Shown here piece after piece: positions 8,035-18,859 of a stretch of 29,299 nucleotides of DNA. Source of the DNA: Chara braunii. Taxonomy: Eukaryota > Streptophyta > Charophyceae > Charales > Characeae. The stretch is from NCBI GenBank assembly GCA_003427395.1, contig BFEA01001065.1, positions 113,522 to 142,820 on the forward strand. Direction: 5' to 3'. The first letter of the stretch is position 1. The number at the start of each line of letters is the position of its first letter. The notes beneath the pieces were generated by a model, which was not told the origin of the DNA, searched no databases, and worked only from the letters and a program-made list of their open reading frames with translations. The position numbers and the translations under genes were made by a program.

Positions 8035-11000
8035 TTTTGGGATTTTTTGACTATTTTCTGGCCATGCCGATATTGGCCAATGACCTCTTGAATTTCATCA
8101 ACGACAGCAGGGAAAAGGGAGGTCTAGGCCAATTCCTGAGCACCAGCGTAGTCTCTTTGATCTACAAGAAAGGAGACAAGGAAGATCTAAAGAACTACAA
8201 GCCAATCTCATTCCTCACAACGCCCTACAAAGTCCTTGCAAAGGCACTAGCCAACAGAATCATAAAACTAACGGACAAATGCTTCCATATCGACCAAGCA
8301 GGTTTCATCCCAGCCCGATATATTATTGATAACGTGATGGCCCTGGACGAGGCCGCAAAGAAGATTACATAAAAACGGATGCAGGCGGCGATCCTATTCT
8401 TCGACTTTGAAAAGGCCTACGATCAAGTCAACTGGGACTTCCTCCACGACTGCATCGAGAAGATGGGAGTCGACCCAAATTTCAGCGAGTGGGTAAGAGT
8501 ACTATATGGCGATGCCACAGGCAGAGTGCAGACAAACAAAATACTATCAGACACCTATCCAATATCGAGATTGGTCCGCCAAGGCGACCCCCTCACACCA
8601 TCGATATTCCTATTCATAATGGAAGCAATTGCCTCCTTTCTGCGCAAGGACCCATCCATAGACCGCCTAGCCGAACAAAACTACAATCCCCTTCACGATT
8701 TCGCTCTTCCCACAACACTGATGATCGCAGACGACCTCACGGTCCTCATCCGCGCCAACAATTCCTCCTTTCAAGCCCTAGCCCGCGCTATGGAAGCCTT
8801 CAGACTAGCCTAAAAAATGAAGGTGAACTGGGAGAAAACCGAAGGATGGTGGCTTGCAGAAGGCACCCCCCCCCCAACCTCTAGACTTATCCACCCCAAT
8901 GTCATGGTCTACAGGAGACCAAGCTCTTCGGTACCTGGATATTATGGTAAACAAAGATGGCATTTGGCAAGGGATGGGGGAGACTTTGATTGCCAGAGCG
9001 ATAACTCGTCTAGCCCCCTGTAGGAAAGCCAGGCCTCCCTGCTAGGGAGAGCGCTGATCATCAACGCGGCCGTTTTCTCAACACTATGGTACATGGCCTC
9101 CATATGGTCCCCTCCCGATGACGACCTGAAAAAGTTGAAAGCGAAATCCAAATGCTACCTGTGGACTAGAGACCCCAACAAAACCTCATGCTTAAACAAA
9201 GTAGTCTGGTAAATCGTCATATGGAAACCACACGAAGGAGGACTAGGCATCATCGATCCGAAACAGGAAGCGACCTCCCTCCAGATGAAATGGGTAATCA
9301 AAATCCTAACAAAGCATTCCGTCCCGTGGACCAAGATGGCGCTAGACAGCATAAGGAATTTCGCACCGGTAGCTTTCCCACCGAACATGAGGAGCCTCTT
9401 CTGGATCATGGAAAGGGAATGGGCAATCAAATCAGGGAGATCAACAAGGAGAACTTACCCCACAACACCCTCTCATCCCTCCACCACAACCAACCCCTAC
9501 TGGTCACCGATCCTGCAAGCCTGACGCCGACTAATGCCAGAAAAGAAAGGCTCTCCGCGCAACAAAGAGGAAGTCCTAAGACAACCCCTATTCTGCAATC
9601 CTTGGATTAAAGGCACAGAGGGCGCATAGTTTGTTTGCAAAAGTTTCGACGACATTGCTTGTAGTGATGCGGCGAAAAACCCGAATTTTGGGCCTTCCAT
9701 TAACCGCGTGTCAGAGTGCGAGCCCTGGACCCTCCGACCCAAAGACCGCAGATGACTCTCTTGGGTAGAACGAGGTGTATGGCAGATCAAACATCTATGG
9801 TCCGAAGACCAACAAAATGGCTTAACGAATAGAATCTGCTCACCAACCTAAAGGGTTGTCACTTGCTGTACAACAACCTATCGGAAATTCATCACAGCAT
9901 CCCCCCCTCATGGACGACCCTCCTAAAGGAGACACACACGTGGAAACCAGGCGACAGGGGATTACTCAGCACACGGTCCCCGCCAACAAGAGCCTACCGG
10001 TTCATGTCCAAACCGCACCCAACTAACTACCAGGTCAACTTCATTTCCTACCCCATCGCCAGACACAACCTATACGAAATAAAGGCCCTAAACAAAGCGC
10101 CACGGCATGAACAAATTGAAACCTTCTTGCTAAGGAAGGTCAGAGTCTCTCACAGGAAACCCTAGCTCATCTTCCAGCCGGAACTCAACATCGAGGACCT
10201 AGAATTCGACCCAAAGGAGTGGATATGGGACCTGGGCACCACCGGGAAACCAAGGGCGATAACAGAATACGATGTAAAGTTTGGCTATAACCTCGGACTA
10301 AAAACCACTGACCCGAACCCAAGGCTGGCGGAGAAGTGGAAAACCATCCTTCACCTTGACCCTGCGACCCCCATCACCATCCCATGGACTAAATACCTTT
10401 TTATCCGCCCAAACCGCATACGCAGCATGCAATGGTTGATAGCACAAACATCCCTTCCTGTCAACCAATGGCTACATGCAAGAAGGAAGCATTCCGACCC
10501 GGAGAGCTCGGAATGCTGCTCAATGTGCAAGAACAACTCATCCGACGACATCCCCCACTGCCTCCTATGCTGTCCAGAAGCAACATGGATCTGGAAGAAG
10601 ATCCGGGAGCTGTGGTCAACCCTGTTCTTGACACCCCCCCCCCAACATCCCTACCCTCTCCATCTTACTGCTATCTAACACTCCCAGCAACATCAAGGGC
10701 AGCAGGGAAGTCTGGTTCCTCCTGCTCAGGAAATTGGCACTGTGGGTAATATGGAAGCGCAGGTGCACCCAGACAATCGAGGGAGCAGAGTTGGCAAAGG
10801 AAGAAATATGGTCTCTACTACTGAGCATGGCAGAGACGGAAATCAGGAGCAGATGGCGGAGAATAGCTACCTCTACGCAACACAGACCAGAAAGACGAGC
10901 AACCAGGAACTAGACATTCAAGAGAGAATGGTTGCTAAAGGGCAAGGTGGCTACGATAGTAGACAACAGATTGAGATGGAAGAAATGGCACCAGGGCCCA

Positions 11001-11128
11001 GGCTATATCACACTGACTATTGGGCCCCACCATGCTACCTGGAAGAAGGGTCGGAACTGCGATCAACAACAGTACTCAAAGGGTACACAGAGAAGGACAA
11101 TGACAAACAACATAGTTTGTAGCGGACC
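8035..11128 (+). mobile_element. 5'-truncated L1-type LINE, heavily broken (copy 1)
   Basis: Homology to a plant-type L1 ORF2 begins inside the reverse transcriptase, upstream of STSVVSLIYKKGD, and continues through the palm motifs, the C-terminal zinc knuckle and the C-terminal tail. The endonuclease and ORF1 are missing, as expected of a 5'-truncated insertion. Compared with the second LINE (11130-17827), protein matches are clear but far from identical, so it belongs to another subfamily. No poly-A is visible at its 3' end. It abuts the first 5' monomer of the next LINE almost directly. Confidence 0.85.
8037..11122 (+). pseudogene. LINE ORF2 fragment: reverse transcriptase and zinc knuckle
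   Basis: Visible RT pieces are YKKGDKEDLKNYKPISF, FHIDQAGFIPARYIIDNVMA, FFDFEKAYDQVNW and RQGDPLTPSIFLFIMEAIA. The catalytic block reads IADD (8724-8735), with Ile where the intact family has Phe/Tyr. Stops lie at 8370-8372 and 8811-8813. A 10-C run at 8866-8875 shifts the frame, and more breaks follow near 9020 and 9210. Further along come VPWTKMALDS (about 9330) and the C-terminal knuckle CX2CX9HX4C (about 10514-10572, CSMC then HCLLCC). The protein would copy LINE RNA at a nicked target, but this copy cannot make it. Confidence 0.85.
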
Positions 11129-11129
11129 C

Positions 11130-11650
11130 TTTCACTGTTCTCATTGTTCACAGAATTATTTGACAGGCTCTGAATAGAAGCCTGAGAGAAACAAGCAGCC
11201 TGGGCAAGCTGACAGTCAATCCTCCTCAGTAGGAGCAATCAATGCTGGTCAGGGTTCCTTCGGCCAAACGGAAGGAAGCGTGAGTGGGTATTATTATGTA
11301 TTCAATTTTGACTTGCCGGGGGAATAGGAACCGGACTAACAAACCAAGATACCTCACGACCAATGCAGGAGTCCCGACACAGACAACAATGTCCTTTGCT
11401 GAGCAACATGGGTATCATGCATGAATTGGGAGAGGAAAGAGTTGTAGATTTGTGATTGGAGGCAGTTCCTACCAGTTTCTCTTGCTTTGAATAGGTCTAT
11501 TTGACAGGCCCAAGAAGGGAACCTGAGAGGAGCAAGTTGTTAGGGCAAGCTGACAGTCAATCCTCCCCCAAGGGAGCAAGCAATGCTGGTCAAGGGTCCT
11601 TCAGCCAGATGGAAGGAAGCGTGAGTGTGTTTTTTCTCATATTGTATTCA
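11130..11650 (+). promoter_or_regulatory. LINE 5' tandem monomers (341-bp period)
   Basis: The words atttgacagg (11158 and 11499), gcaagctgacagtcaatcct, caatgctggtca and ggaaggaagcgtgagtg (from 11270 and 11611) recur with a constant offset of 341 bp. Similarity extends back to about 11133 and forward into the tattcaat-ttgacttg-cggg segment. So there is one complete unit plus the start of another, directly upstream of ORF1. In several LINEs (mouse L1 is the well-known case) such monomers carry the promoter. That role is inferred here. Confidence 0.75.
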
Positions 11651-12484
11651 ATCTTGACTTGTCGGGAGAATCGGAGCTCAGAAGCAAGTCGGGACAGAAA
11701 GAGGACCAAATCGGAGAGCTGTGGGAACCAGAGAACAGAAGAGGAAGACGCAGATGGGGAAGATGAAGAGGATACTATGAAGGATACAGAGGACGAGAGC
11801 TCAGAAGAGGAGGATGAAGATATGGAGAGCGAAGAGGACAAACAAGAAATGGACTCGCTTGAGTATGTACAACAATATGTACGCTCCTTAGAACTGGACA
11901 GAACAGTGGAGCTAGAAGCGAGGCTTGCACACCACAAACACCTCCGCAACCTTAGAACAGCAACCAAAGTGGAAGACAACATAAGCATGGAGAATAGATT
12001 TGAGATCCTCAAGAAGGAAAGAGAGCTTAATGAGTTTTACGCAGCACAATACAGCATGAAGACAAGAATAGAGAAGAACAGAATCATAGTGGACACAAAA
12101 AGCTATGAGCAAAGGTTCACCTGGCCCAAATCGTATGCTGAACCCGAAACAGAAAGGAGATCGAAGAAAAATAAGAGAGAAAATGAACAGGGATCCACAG
12201 GAGAACATCTCCAGAATACCTCCTTTTCAACAGCAGAGGATGAGTCCGTGGAGGACCTGAGAAGACATGCTGCAATCTTGGAGGCCCAGGTAAATGTACT
12301 AAGGGATCAGAACAGGGAGCTGGACGATCAATGCATAACCCTCAAGGACGTAGCAGGGGGGGGTTACAAGGAAATAGAAGTTGCGGCCAAACTCGACGCA
12401 CGTACCAGTCCGAGGCGAAGGACGATAATCCCGTACCGCTGGAATGACAACTTTGGAATCAGTGGCCTATCACAAATCCAATGA
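11609..12484 (+). CDS. LINE ORF1, acidic coiled-coil protein
   Basis: The frame is open from 11501, but the first in-frame ATG is at 11609 and a later ATG at 11777 is also possible. After a short hydrophobic stretch the protein becomes strongly acidic (TEEEDADGEDEEDTMKDTED and onward, about 11737-11860). It then runs through a charged helical region to a leucine-rich coiled-coil-like segment (LRRHAAILEAQVNVLRDQNR, about 12256-12315). I see no CCHC knuckle or RRM, which many plant L1 ORF1 proteins have. By position it should be the RNA-binding chaperone of the element. An 8-G run at 12356-12363 lies inside but does not break this frame. It ends at 12484, where the next frame already overlaps. 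Confidence 0.65.
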   Translation: MEGSVSVFFLILYSILTCRENRSSEASRDRKRTKSESCGNQRTEEEDADGEDEEDTMKDTEDESSEEEDEDMESEEDKQEMDSLEYVQQYVRSLELDRTVELEARLAHHKHLRNLRTATKVEDNISMENRFEILKKERELNEFYAAQYSMKTRIEKNRIIVDTKSYEQRFTWPKSYAEPETERRSKKNKRENEQGSTGEHLQNTSFSTAEDESVEDLRRHAAILEAQVNVLRDQNRELDDQCITLKDVAGGGYKEIEVAAKLDARTSPRRRTIIPYRWNDNFGISGLSQIQ

Positions 12485-12884
12485 ACTGATCTCAGTACCA
12501 GATCAGGATTGCACACAACACATCTTACGTGAACTCATATTAGACGGCATACCAACAGATCTGAAGATCCTGGGGTCCAAAAAAGAGGGTATGGAAGAAT
12601 GGAGGGACCAGGAGAATGAAATGCAAGTGGTGGATCTGCGTCCTTTATTGGTGGAGTTGGAAGAGTCGGATACACTCAAGGGAGATCTGTGTTGGGTCCC
12701 ATGGCTAGCGGTGGAAGCCATGCCGTACGGCTTGTTAGGGGGACAAGTAATAGCAGAAAGGGTTGCCCTCAGCAGCGCAATGATTACAGCGAACGGCCTG
12801 TTCACGCTGTCCCCCAAGATCCTCAGGCAAAAACTGCAGGGAGCTACCTCAATTAGGAAGGACATAGCAACCATTGGCTCCTAG
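12444..12884 (+). CDS. Short frame overlapping ORF1 end, likely its C-terminal part
   Basis: This 146-codon frame starts with an ATG at 12444, overlaps ORF1 by 41 nt in the +1 frame, and stops 48 nt before the ORF2 ATG. Upstream stops in this frame (12375, 12426) confine any junction with ORF1 to about 12429-12484. Its peptide (HILRELILDGIPTDLKILGS, and later PWLAVEAMPYGLLGG) is ordinary protein-like sequence without a domain I recognise. The likeliest explanation is a small indel that split one ORF1. A genuine second frame or a programmed shift is possible but unsupported. Confidence 0.5.
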   Translation: MTTLESVAYHKSNELISVPDQDCTQHILRELILDGIPTDLKILGSKKEGMEEWRDQENEMQVVDLRPLLVELEESDTLKGDLCWVPWLAVEAMPYGLLGGQVIAERVALSSAMITANGLFTLSPKILRQKLQGATSIRKDIATIGS

Positions 12885-12931
12885 ACATCATCTTTTCACA
12901 TGGCTCAGGGGGATAGAACTAAGCTGCAACG

Positions 12932-15900
12932 ATGGCGGATCAGGGAGAAGAGGGATTAGGACCCCGGGTTCGCAGAAAATTTGGCCTTCGTAAGCCTGAG
13001 CCGGACCTTGTAATCATGTCATGAAACGTTAATGGCTTGTCTTCCATACTTACCAATCAAAGGAAATGGGATTACCTGATCAAAGGTTCAAACTGGTTCG
13101 AGCGCCCCCCACCTGACCTGCTATGCATCCAGGAGACACATCTAACTATCTCAGAAGAACACCAAAGAACCCAAGCACAGATAATAAGAAAACTGAAATG
13201 GGTTAAAGAATCAATTTGGGCTCCGTCCCCCCGCCCCAATTCAGCAGGCGTGGCTATCTTTGTACATGCCAAATCTAGAGCATCAAACACAGTTATTAGG
13301 ACCGAATCAAGCATAGATGATGAAGAAGGTAGATGGGCCAGTATAGACTTTCAAATACATGAAGAAAAATTCCGGTTACTAACAGTCTATGCCCCAAATA
13401 CTCTAATTCAACGAACTAGACTAATTGCAGATCTCCTTCCAAGGTGCGATTCCAACATCCAGCTAGTTTTGGCAGGCGACTGGAATGCGGCACTGGATCC
13501 AGCCAGGGACCGCTTCTCAGGAGCAGTAACTGGAACATCACAAGCCACGTGGAATGAAGCCATACCCATTCACGAGTTGATGATGGAAAAGGATCTCATA
13601 GACCCACTCAGAAGTCTATACCCAGACAACAAGGAATACACTTACTTAAAAAGGAATAGAAGTCAACACATATCTGCATCCAGAATCGATTATTTTTTGA
13701 TATCAACATTGCTCACTGGCGCAATCCAGATCACAGAAATAGGAGAACTCCCATGCTACACAGGCCTGGACCACAAACCAATCAGACTGTTTCTTAACCT
13801 AGGGACATCCCCCAACAGAGGGCGAAGTTTCTTCAAAATCAACAACTCACTGTTAGGAACAACAGAAATAAGGGATGGGGTTTTGTCCACATGTATTAAC
13901 CATGACTACACTAATCAGGACTTTCCAGACTTGGTCATGGCACTAACAGAGTCCACTGCTAGAGCCTCCAGAATAATTGCCTCTAAGAGAAAAGCAAGAG
14001 AAGAAGAACTACAACAGGCAATAAGGATAGCGGAAAGGAACCTCCTAAGAGATCCAAGGAATAATTTATACGAAAGAGTTTTTGAACAAGCCAGACAGGA
14101 GATGTCAGAATGGGAAGAATGGAGAAACAAGGGCTTAAGGATGAGAGCCCGAATGAAGGATTGGGAAGAGGGCAAAAAAATGACCAAATACTTTTTCAGT
14201 AGAATCAAGAGAAACGCAAGGAATGCAAACATAGTAAAGCTCCAAACGGAGCAGGGACTGACATCAAATCCACAACAGATGCTAGCAGCAGCGGACTTCT
14301 TCCAAAACCTCTATACATCAAAAGAACAGAACTACTCGCAACAGGAAACTGCAAGTGCAAGAACCAAATTCCTGACCCATTTAGACAAAACCATCTCAAC
14401 AGAACAAGCGTCGGCTTTGGATAAACCAATCTCAGAACGAGAGGTCTTTGAAGCACTGCAATCAATTAAATCAAACAAGACCCCAGGATTGGATGGACTA
14501 TCCAAGGAGTTCTGGGTCACCTTCTGGCCAGCTCTAGGCACAAAGTACATCCAATTCCTAGAGAAGGCATGGAACAGAGGCTCACTAGGGGAATTCCAAA
14601 GCACGGGAGTAGTATCCTTGATCTACAAGAAAGGCGACCCAGCAGATATCAGAAACTATAGACCTATCTCTCTGCTCCCAATAACATATAAAATAATAGC
14701 TAAACTGCTAGCCAACAGAATCAGAACAATCACTAGGAACTGCTTCCACATCGACCAGACAGGATTTATCCCAGGAAGATTCATCCTGGATAATGTAATG
14801 ACCCTCAACGAATCATTCAGATACATTCAGGATAAAAGAATGAACGCAACCATACTATTCTTTGACTTCGAAAAAGCGTATGATCAGGTTAATTGGAACT
14901 TTTTACAACAATGTATGGAAAAAATGGGGGTAGGTCCGAACTTCAGAAAATGGGTCCAAGTCCTATACTCAGAAGCTCAGGGACGAGTACAGGTAAATGG
15001 CCATCTGTCACAGCCATACCCAATGTCCCGTTCGGTAAGATAAGGGGACCCGTTAACAGCCCCAATCTTTCTCTTCATTATGGAAGCAATTGCCTCCTTT
15101 CTAAGAAAAGATCCATCGATTGAAAGATTGGTAGATGACGGGCAACATCCAATCAATATACCCACTACCATCCTCTTCGCGGATGACTTGACTGTCTTAA
15201 TAAGAGCATCAGACTCTTCATTTCAAGCTCTCACTAGAGCCATGCAAGCTTTCCAAATCGCATCATAAATGAGAATCAATTGGCCCAAAACAATAGGCTG
15301 GTGGCTAACAGACCCACAAATTAACCCCCCCCAAAGTACTCCGGTAGGAATGAGCTGGTCACATGGCAACGAACCCCTCAGATTCTTAGGAATCCAAGTT
15401 TCCAAACATGGCTCCAACCAAGCAATGGCCCCATCTATAATGAATAAGATGATTACCAAAATGGGGAGTTGGTCCAATGTCTACACCTCAATATACGGCA
15501 GAGCATTGATCCTAAATGCATCAATCTTCGCAATGATGTGGTACGCAGCCACAATCTGGAGCCCATCTAAGCAGAGAAGAATACAACTCAGAAGAAGGGC
15601 AACTGCCTATTTGTGGACCGGTGATCCATCTAGGGTCAACTTCATCTCTACAGTGGCATGGAAGTATGTCAATCTAAAGAAATCGCAAGGGGGTTTGGGA
15701 ATCCTGGATCCGGAAATTCAAATCAAAGCACTTCAAACAAAGTGGATCATCAAAATGATAACTAATAACAACCTACCCTAGAGCAAACTAGGCCTCCACA
15801 GAATACAACAAATAGCCAAATACAAAACCCCGGACAACATGAGTGGCCTCTTCTGGCTCATGAATAAATCCTGGGCGATGAAGGGTGGGGCGTAAACAGA

Positions 15901-17428
15901 ACATCAAGGGAACCAGGGTGAAGAAGAGGGGGAGGACTTTTGGAGACAACTTCTGAAATCGTGGAGAGAGATCCTACCAGCCAAAGTAAGAGAACCAACA
16001 ACTAAAGAGGAAGTCCTCAGACAACCAATCTTCTGTAACCAAGCCTTGCTAGACCCACAAGGGAAACCATGGACCCTAACCACAAAAGACACAAAGTGGG
16101 GCGCCTGGTTGGAAAAAGGAGTGTGGCAGGTCAAGCACCTGTGGCATGATGAGGACAAGAGATGGAAAATGGTAGGAGAGCTAAGAGAAATCCTGAGGGG
16201 ATGCCACAATTTACAAGCGAACTTGAATGATATCTTAATATCAATACCACAAAAATGGCAAGAGTTACTAAAAAGCAGGGGCGAATGGAGAACGGGGGAC
16301 TGGGCAACACGACTAACGGAAAACATCCCCACTACCGCCTATCAGTTCCGCTCACGGGAGGGGCCAGGGAACGCATGTTTAGTATGCGACATATTCTCGA
16401 TTGAGGATCCGGGATCAACCACAAGCCTCTTAAGTCGTAATGCTGTGGGAAAAATCGCCATTCCAGAACAAGCAATGAGGAAAGTCAGAGTGGTAGAAAC
16501 TAAAGAACGACGCATATATGAACCACTCGTGGGTATAGCAGATTTGGAAATTTACCCAGCGGAATGGGCTTGGAAGAGAAAGTCAGGTAGGCTAGGAATA
16601 GAGAAACGTAATAACATTCTAGAATACTCTACTAAACTGGGATATACACTAAGAATGAGATCAGTTTCAATAACTCAAATCATCAACGAAAGATGGGAAT
16701 CTCACCTCAATCTGCCACCGAATCAAACCCTCATCAAGTCATGGAGTAGGCTACTAGCCATCACCTCTACCAGAATAAGAAGCTTCCAATGGCTACTCGC
16801 CCATAGGGCTCTTCCAGTTAACAAATGGTTGAACAAGAGAAGGAATGCATATTTAAGATCCCCGATACAAGAGTTGTGTGCTATTTGTCCGGAGGGATTG
16901 GTAGAAGATATAGAGCACTGTCTGATAAGCTGCCAGAAAGCCAAACAACTCTGGACTCCAGCCTCCCTACTTTGGCACACGATCACTGACAAAACAATAC
17001 CATCGGAACAGGTATCTTTCTTACTTGGCCTGCACATTCATAGCTCTTGGAGAGGATTCGAAGTGTCTTTCTTCCACGTGCTTAGGCTCACGACATTATG
17101 GATGGTGTGGAAACGTAGATGTCAAGAGACGATTGATAGCGCAACCATGTCTCCCCAAGAAGCTTGGGAAGGAGTTTTGCAACTAATAGAGGTTGAATAT
17201 AGAGGAAGGTGGAAGAGAACCTGCAGGAAAATACAAGAGGATATCATAAACAAAGACAAAAGAATAGAAAATTTTGTAAAGAACCAGTTAGGTGAAGGAA
17301 GGCTAGCTAAAATAGAACACGACAAACTGCACTTTGCACAATGGCGACATACCCAACTAAGGACACAAGGGATAGAAGCCTCTACAAGCAGAACTCACCT
17401 TACGGATATCGCAATAGGAGCAAACTAA
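12932..17428 (+). pseudogene. LINE ORF2: endonuclease, reverse transcriptase, zinc knuckle
   Basis: One frame runs from the ATG at 12932 to the stop at 17428 (1498 codons), interrupted only by stops at 13022 (TGA), 15041 (TAA), 15266 (TAA), 15779 (TAG) and 15893 (TAA). The APE-type endonuclease is seen as NVNGL (from residue 32), CIQETHL (Glu 68), AGDWNAALDPARD (Asp 183), SRIDYF (Asp 253) and GLDHKP (His 281). The RT follows with NKTPGLDGLSKEFW, YKKGDPADIRNYRPISLL, FFDFEKAYDQVNW and FADD (15176-15187). The C-terminal knuckle is CX2CX9HX4C, with Cys at 16877 and 16886, His at 16916 and Cys at 16931, inside a zf-RVT-like region containing WLLAHRALPVNKWLNKRR. No RNase H is seen. It would nick target DNA and prime reverse transcription, but the stop codons disable it. 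Confidence 0.9.
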
Positions 17429-17827
17429 GAAGCAAGGCGTTAACATAGACTCCCAGGGAAGAATAAAAGGAGGGACGGAACTCAAGCAGTGCAAGGTAGG
17501 GTTTAGGGTTTAAGAAAAAAGGGGAAAAGAGGAAGGGATTCAGGGTTAATGAGTTGAAGGAAGGGTTTGGGGGTCAAGGGTTACAGTAGGATGAAAACAG
17601 AGAGAGTTTAGGGTATAAGAGAGGTAAAGTCTAAATGGATGTCTTGGAACAGATAAATCACGACAGCATTAAGACTGAGGGTTTAGGGTTAAGGCTCAGA
17701 CAGAAACAAGACAAAAACTGCTATAGAAGTTTAGAGGCTTCAAAAGGCATATAAGTGTTCCAGAAAGCTCTAGTATAATCATAGATAACCGGCAGCTTCT
17801 TAGCTGAGAGGAGCAGTTCTGGGATCA
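17429..17827 (+). other. LINE 3' region with telomere-like words
   Basis: After the ORF2 stop the sequence is purine-rich and contains scattered G-rich words close to the plant telomere unit: tagggtttagggttta (17497-17512), ttcagggttaa (about 17540), agggtttgggggtcaagggtta (split near 17561-17582), gtttagggt (17606-17614) and gagggtttagggttaagg (17677-17694). They are degenerate and interspersed, not a tandem array. The region ends in the gap, so the true 3' end is unknown. Confidence 0.6.
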
Positions 17828-18322
17828 NNNNNNNNNNNNNNNNNNNNNNNNNNNNNNNNNNNNNNNNNNNNNNNNNNNNNNNNNNNNNNNNNNNNNNNNN
17901 NNNNNNNNNNNNNNNNNNNNNNNNNNNNNNNNNNNNNNNNNNNNNNNNNNNNNNNNNNNNNNNNNNNNNNNNNNNNNNNNNNNNNNNNNNNNNNNNNNNN
18001 NNNNNNNNNNNNNNNNNNNNNNNNNNNNNNNNNNNNNNNNNNNNNNNNNNNNNNNNNNNNNNNNNNNNNNNNNNNNNNNNNNNNNNNNNNNNNNNNNNNN
18101 NNNNNNNNNNNNNNNNNNNNNNNNNNNNNNNNNNNNNNNNNNNNNNNNNNNNNNNNNNNNNNNNNNNNNNNNNNNNNNNNNNNNNNNNNNNNNNNNNNNN
18201 NNNNNNNNNNNNNNNNNNNNNNNNNNNNNNNNNNNNNNNNNNNNNNNNNNNNNNNNNNNNNNNNNNNNNNNNNNNNNNNNNNNNNNNNNNNNNNNNNNNN
18301 NNNNNNNNNNNNNNNNNNNNNN
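17828..18322. other. Assembly gap (495 N)
   Basis: A run of Ns separates the LINE 3' region from a poly-A-containing, microsatellite-rich stretch. Its length may be an estimate. The LINE terminus probably lies inside it. Confidence 1.
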
Positions 18323-18487
18323 CCTGTTTTGGGGAAAAAAAAAAGAAAGGAACCGGACTGACGCTCCCCAGAATGGATATGGAGCCAGGATCTTAAGGGC
18401 CTGTTCGGAAAAAAAAAAAAAAAAAAACAAGCTATTTTCTGGCCATTTCAGAGAGCCAAAGAGGGCCAGGCTGTGACTGATTCTGTT

Positions 18488-18543
<56 letters not shown>

Positions 18544-18596
18544 GTAGAAACAGAGAGAAAATGAGACTTGCAGACAGAGACACAGAAACAGAGACT

Positions 18597-18638
<42 letters not shown>

Positions 18639-18644
18639 CAGAGC

Positions 18645-18690
<46 letters not shown>
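18488..18690. repeat. (GA)n-(CA)n-(GA)n compound microsatellite
   Basis: A (GA)n block (about 18490-18542) is followed by a GA-rich spacer, a (CA)n block (about 18598-18640) and a second (GA)n block (about 18651-18691). A poly-A of about 18 lies at 18409-18427. Open frames through these tracts are low-complexity artefacts. Confidence 0.95.
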
Positions 18691-18697
<7 letters not shown>

Positions 18698-18788
18698 AGG
18701 TGCACAGGCTCAATACTGCCTTGAGGTAGGCATGGCCTAATTCACTGCCTCTGTAAACCTTCTGTAACCTGTGCATTTTTACTTTTTT

Positions 18789-18859
18789 GCCCGGATTTTT
18801 CCGGGCGTCAATCCGGCTGGACGTCCTGTTGTCGGGCGGCCAAACTGGATTGGCCGTCC
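18789..18859. repeat. Two adjacent G+C-rich hairpins
   Basis: gcccgga-tttt-tccgggc (18789-18806) is a perfect 7-bp hairpin. About 28 bp later gggcggccaa (18834-18843) pairs with ttggccgtcc (18850-18859) across actgga with one mismatch. The intervening word gtcaatccggctggacgtc is also partly self-complementary. The role is unknown; a fragment of a structured repeat or LTR is possible. The rest of 18860-19480 shows no supported gene. An open minus frame at 18885-19121 has no recognisable domain. Confidence 0.65.

Larger units (their letters stand above)
11130..17827 (+). mobile_element. Nearly full-length L1-type LINE (copy 2)
   Basis: The order is two 5' monomers, ORF1, a short overlapping frame, ORF2 with endonuclease, RT and zinc knuckle, then a 3' region that runs into the assembly gap. 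Spacing is compact: the short frame stops at 12884 and the ORF2 ATG is at 12932. The 3' terminus, poly-A and target duplication are not visible because Ns begin at 17828. ORF2 carries nonsense codons only, so this copy is younger or better preserved than the upstream one, but not autonomous. Confidence 0.85.

Noticed and set aside
12932-17428. A non-standard genetic code in which TAA/TAG encode Gln, explaining the in-frame stops
   Set aside because: The stops include TGA and TAG at positions where conserved motifs expect Trp, so no single reassignment fits. Normal stops end ORF1 and ORF2.
17490-17700. An interstitial telomere array
   Set aside because: The words are scattered and degenerate, with no run of more than about two units.
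17825-18776. Long minus-strand frames across the gap and microsatellite
   Set aside because: They consist of Ns and (GA)n/(CA)n translation, not protein.
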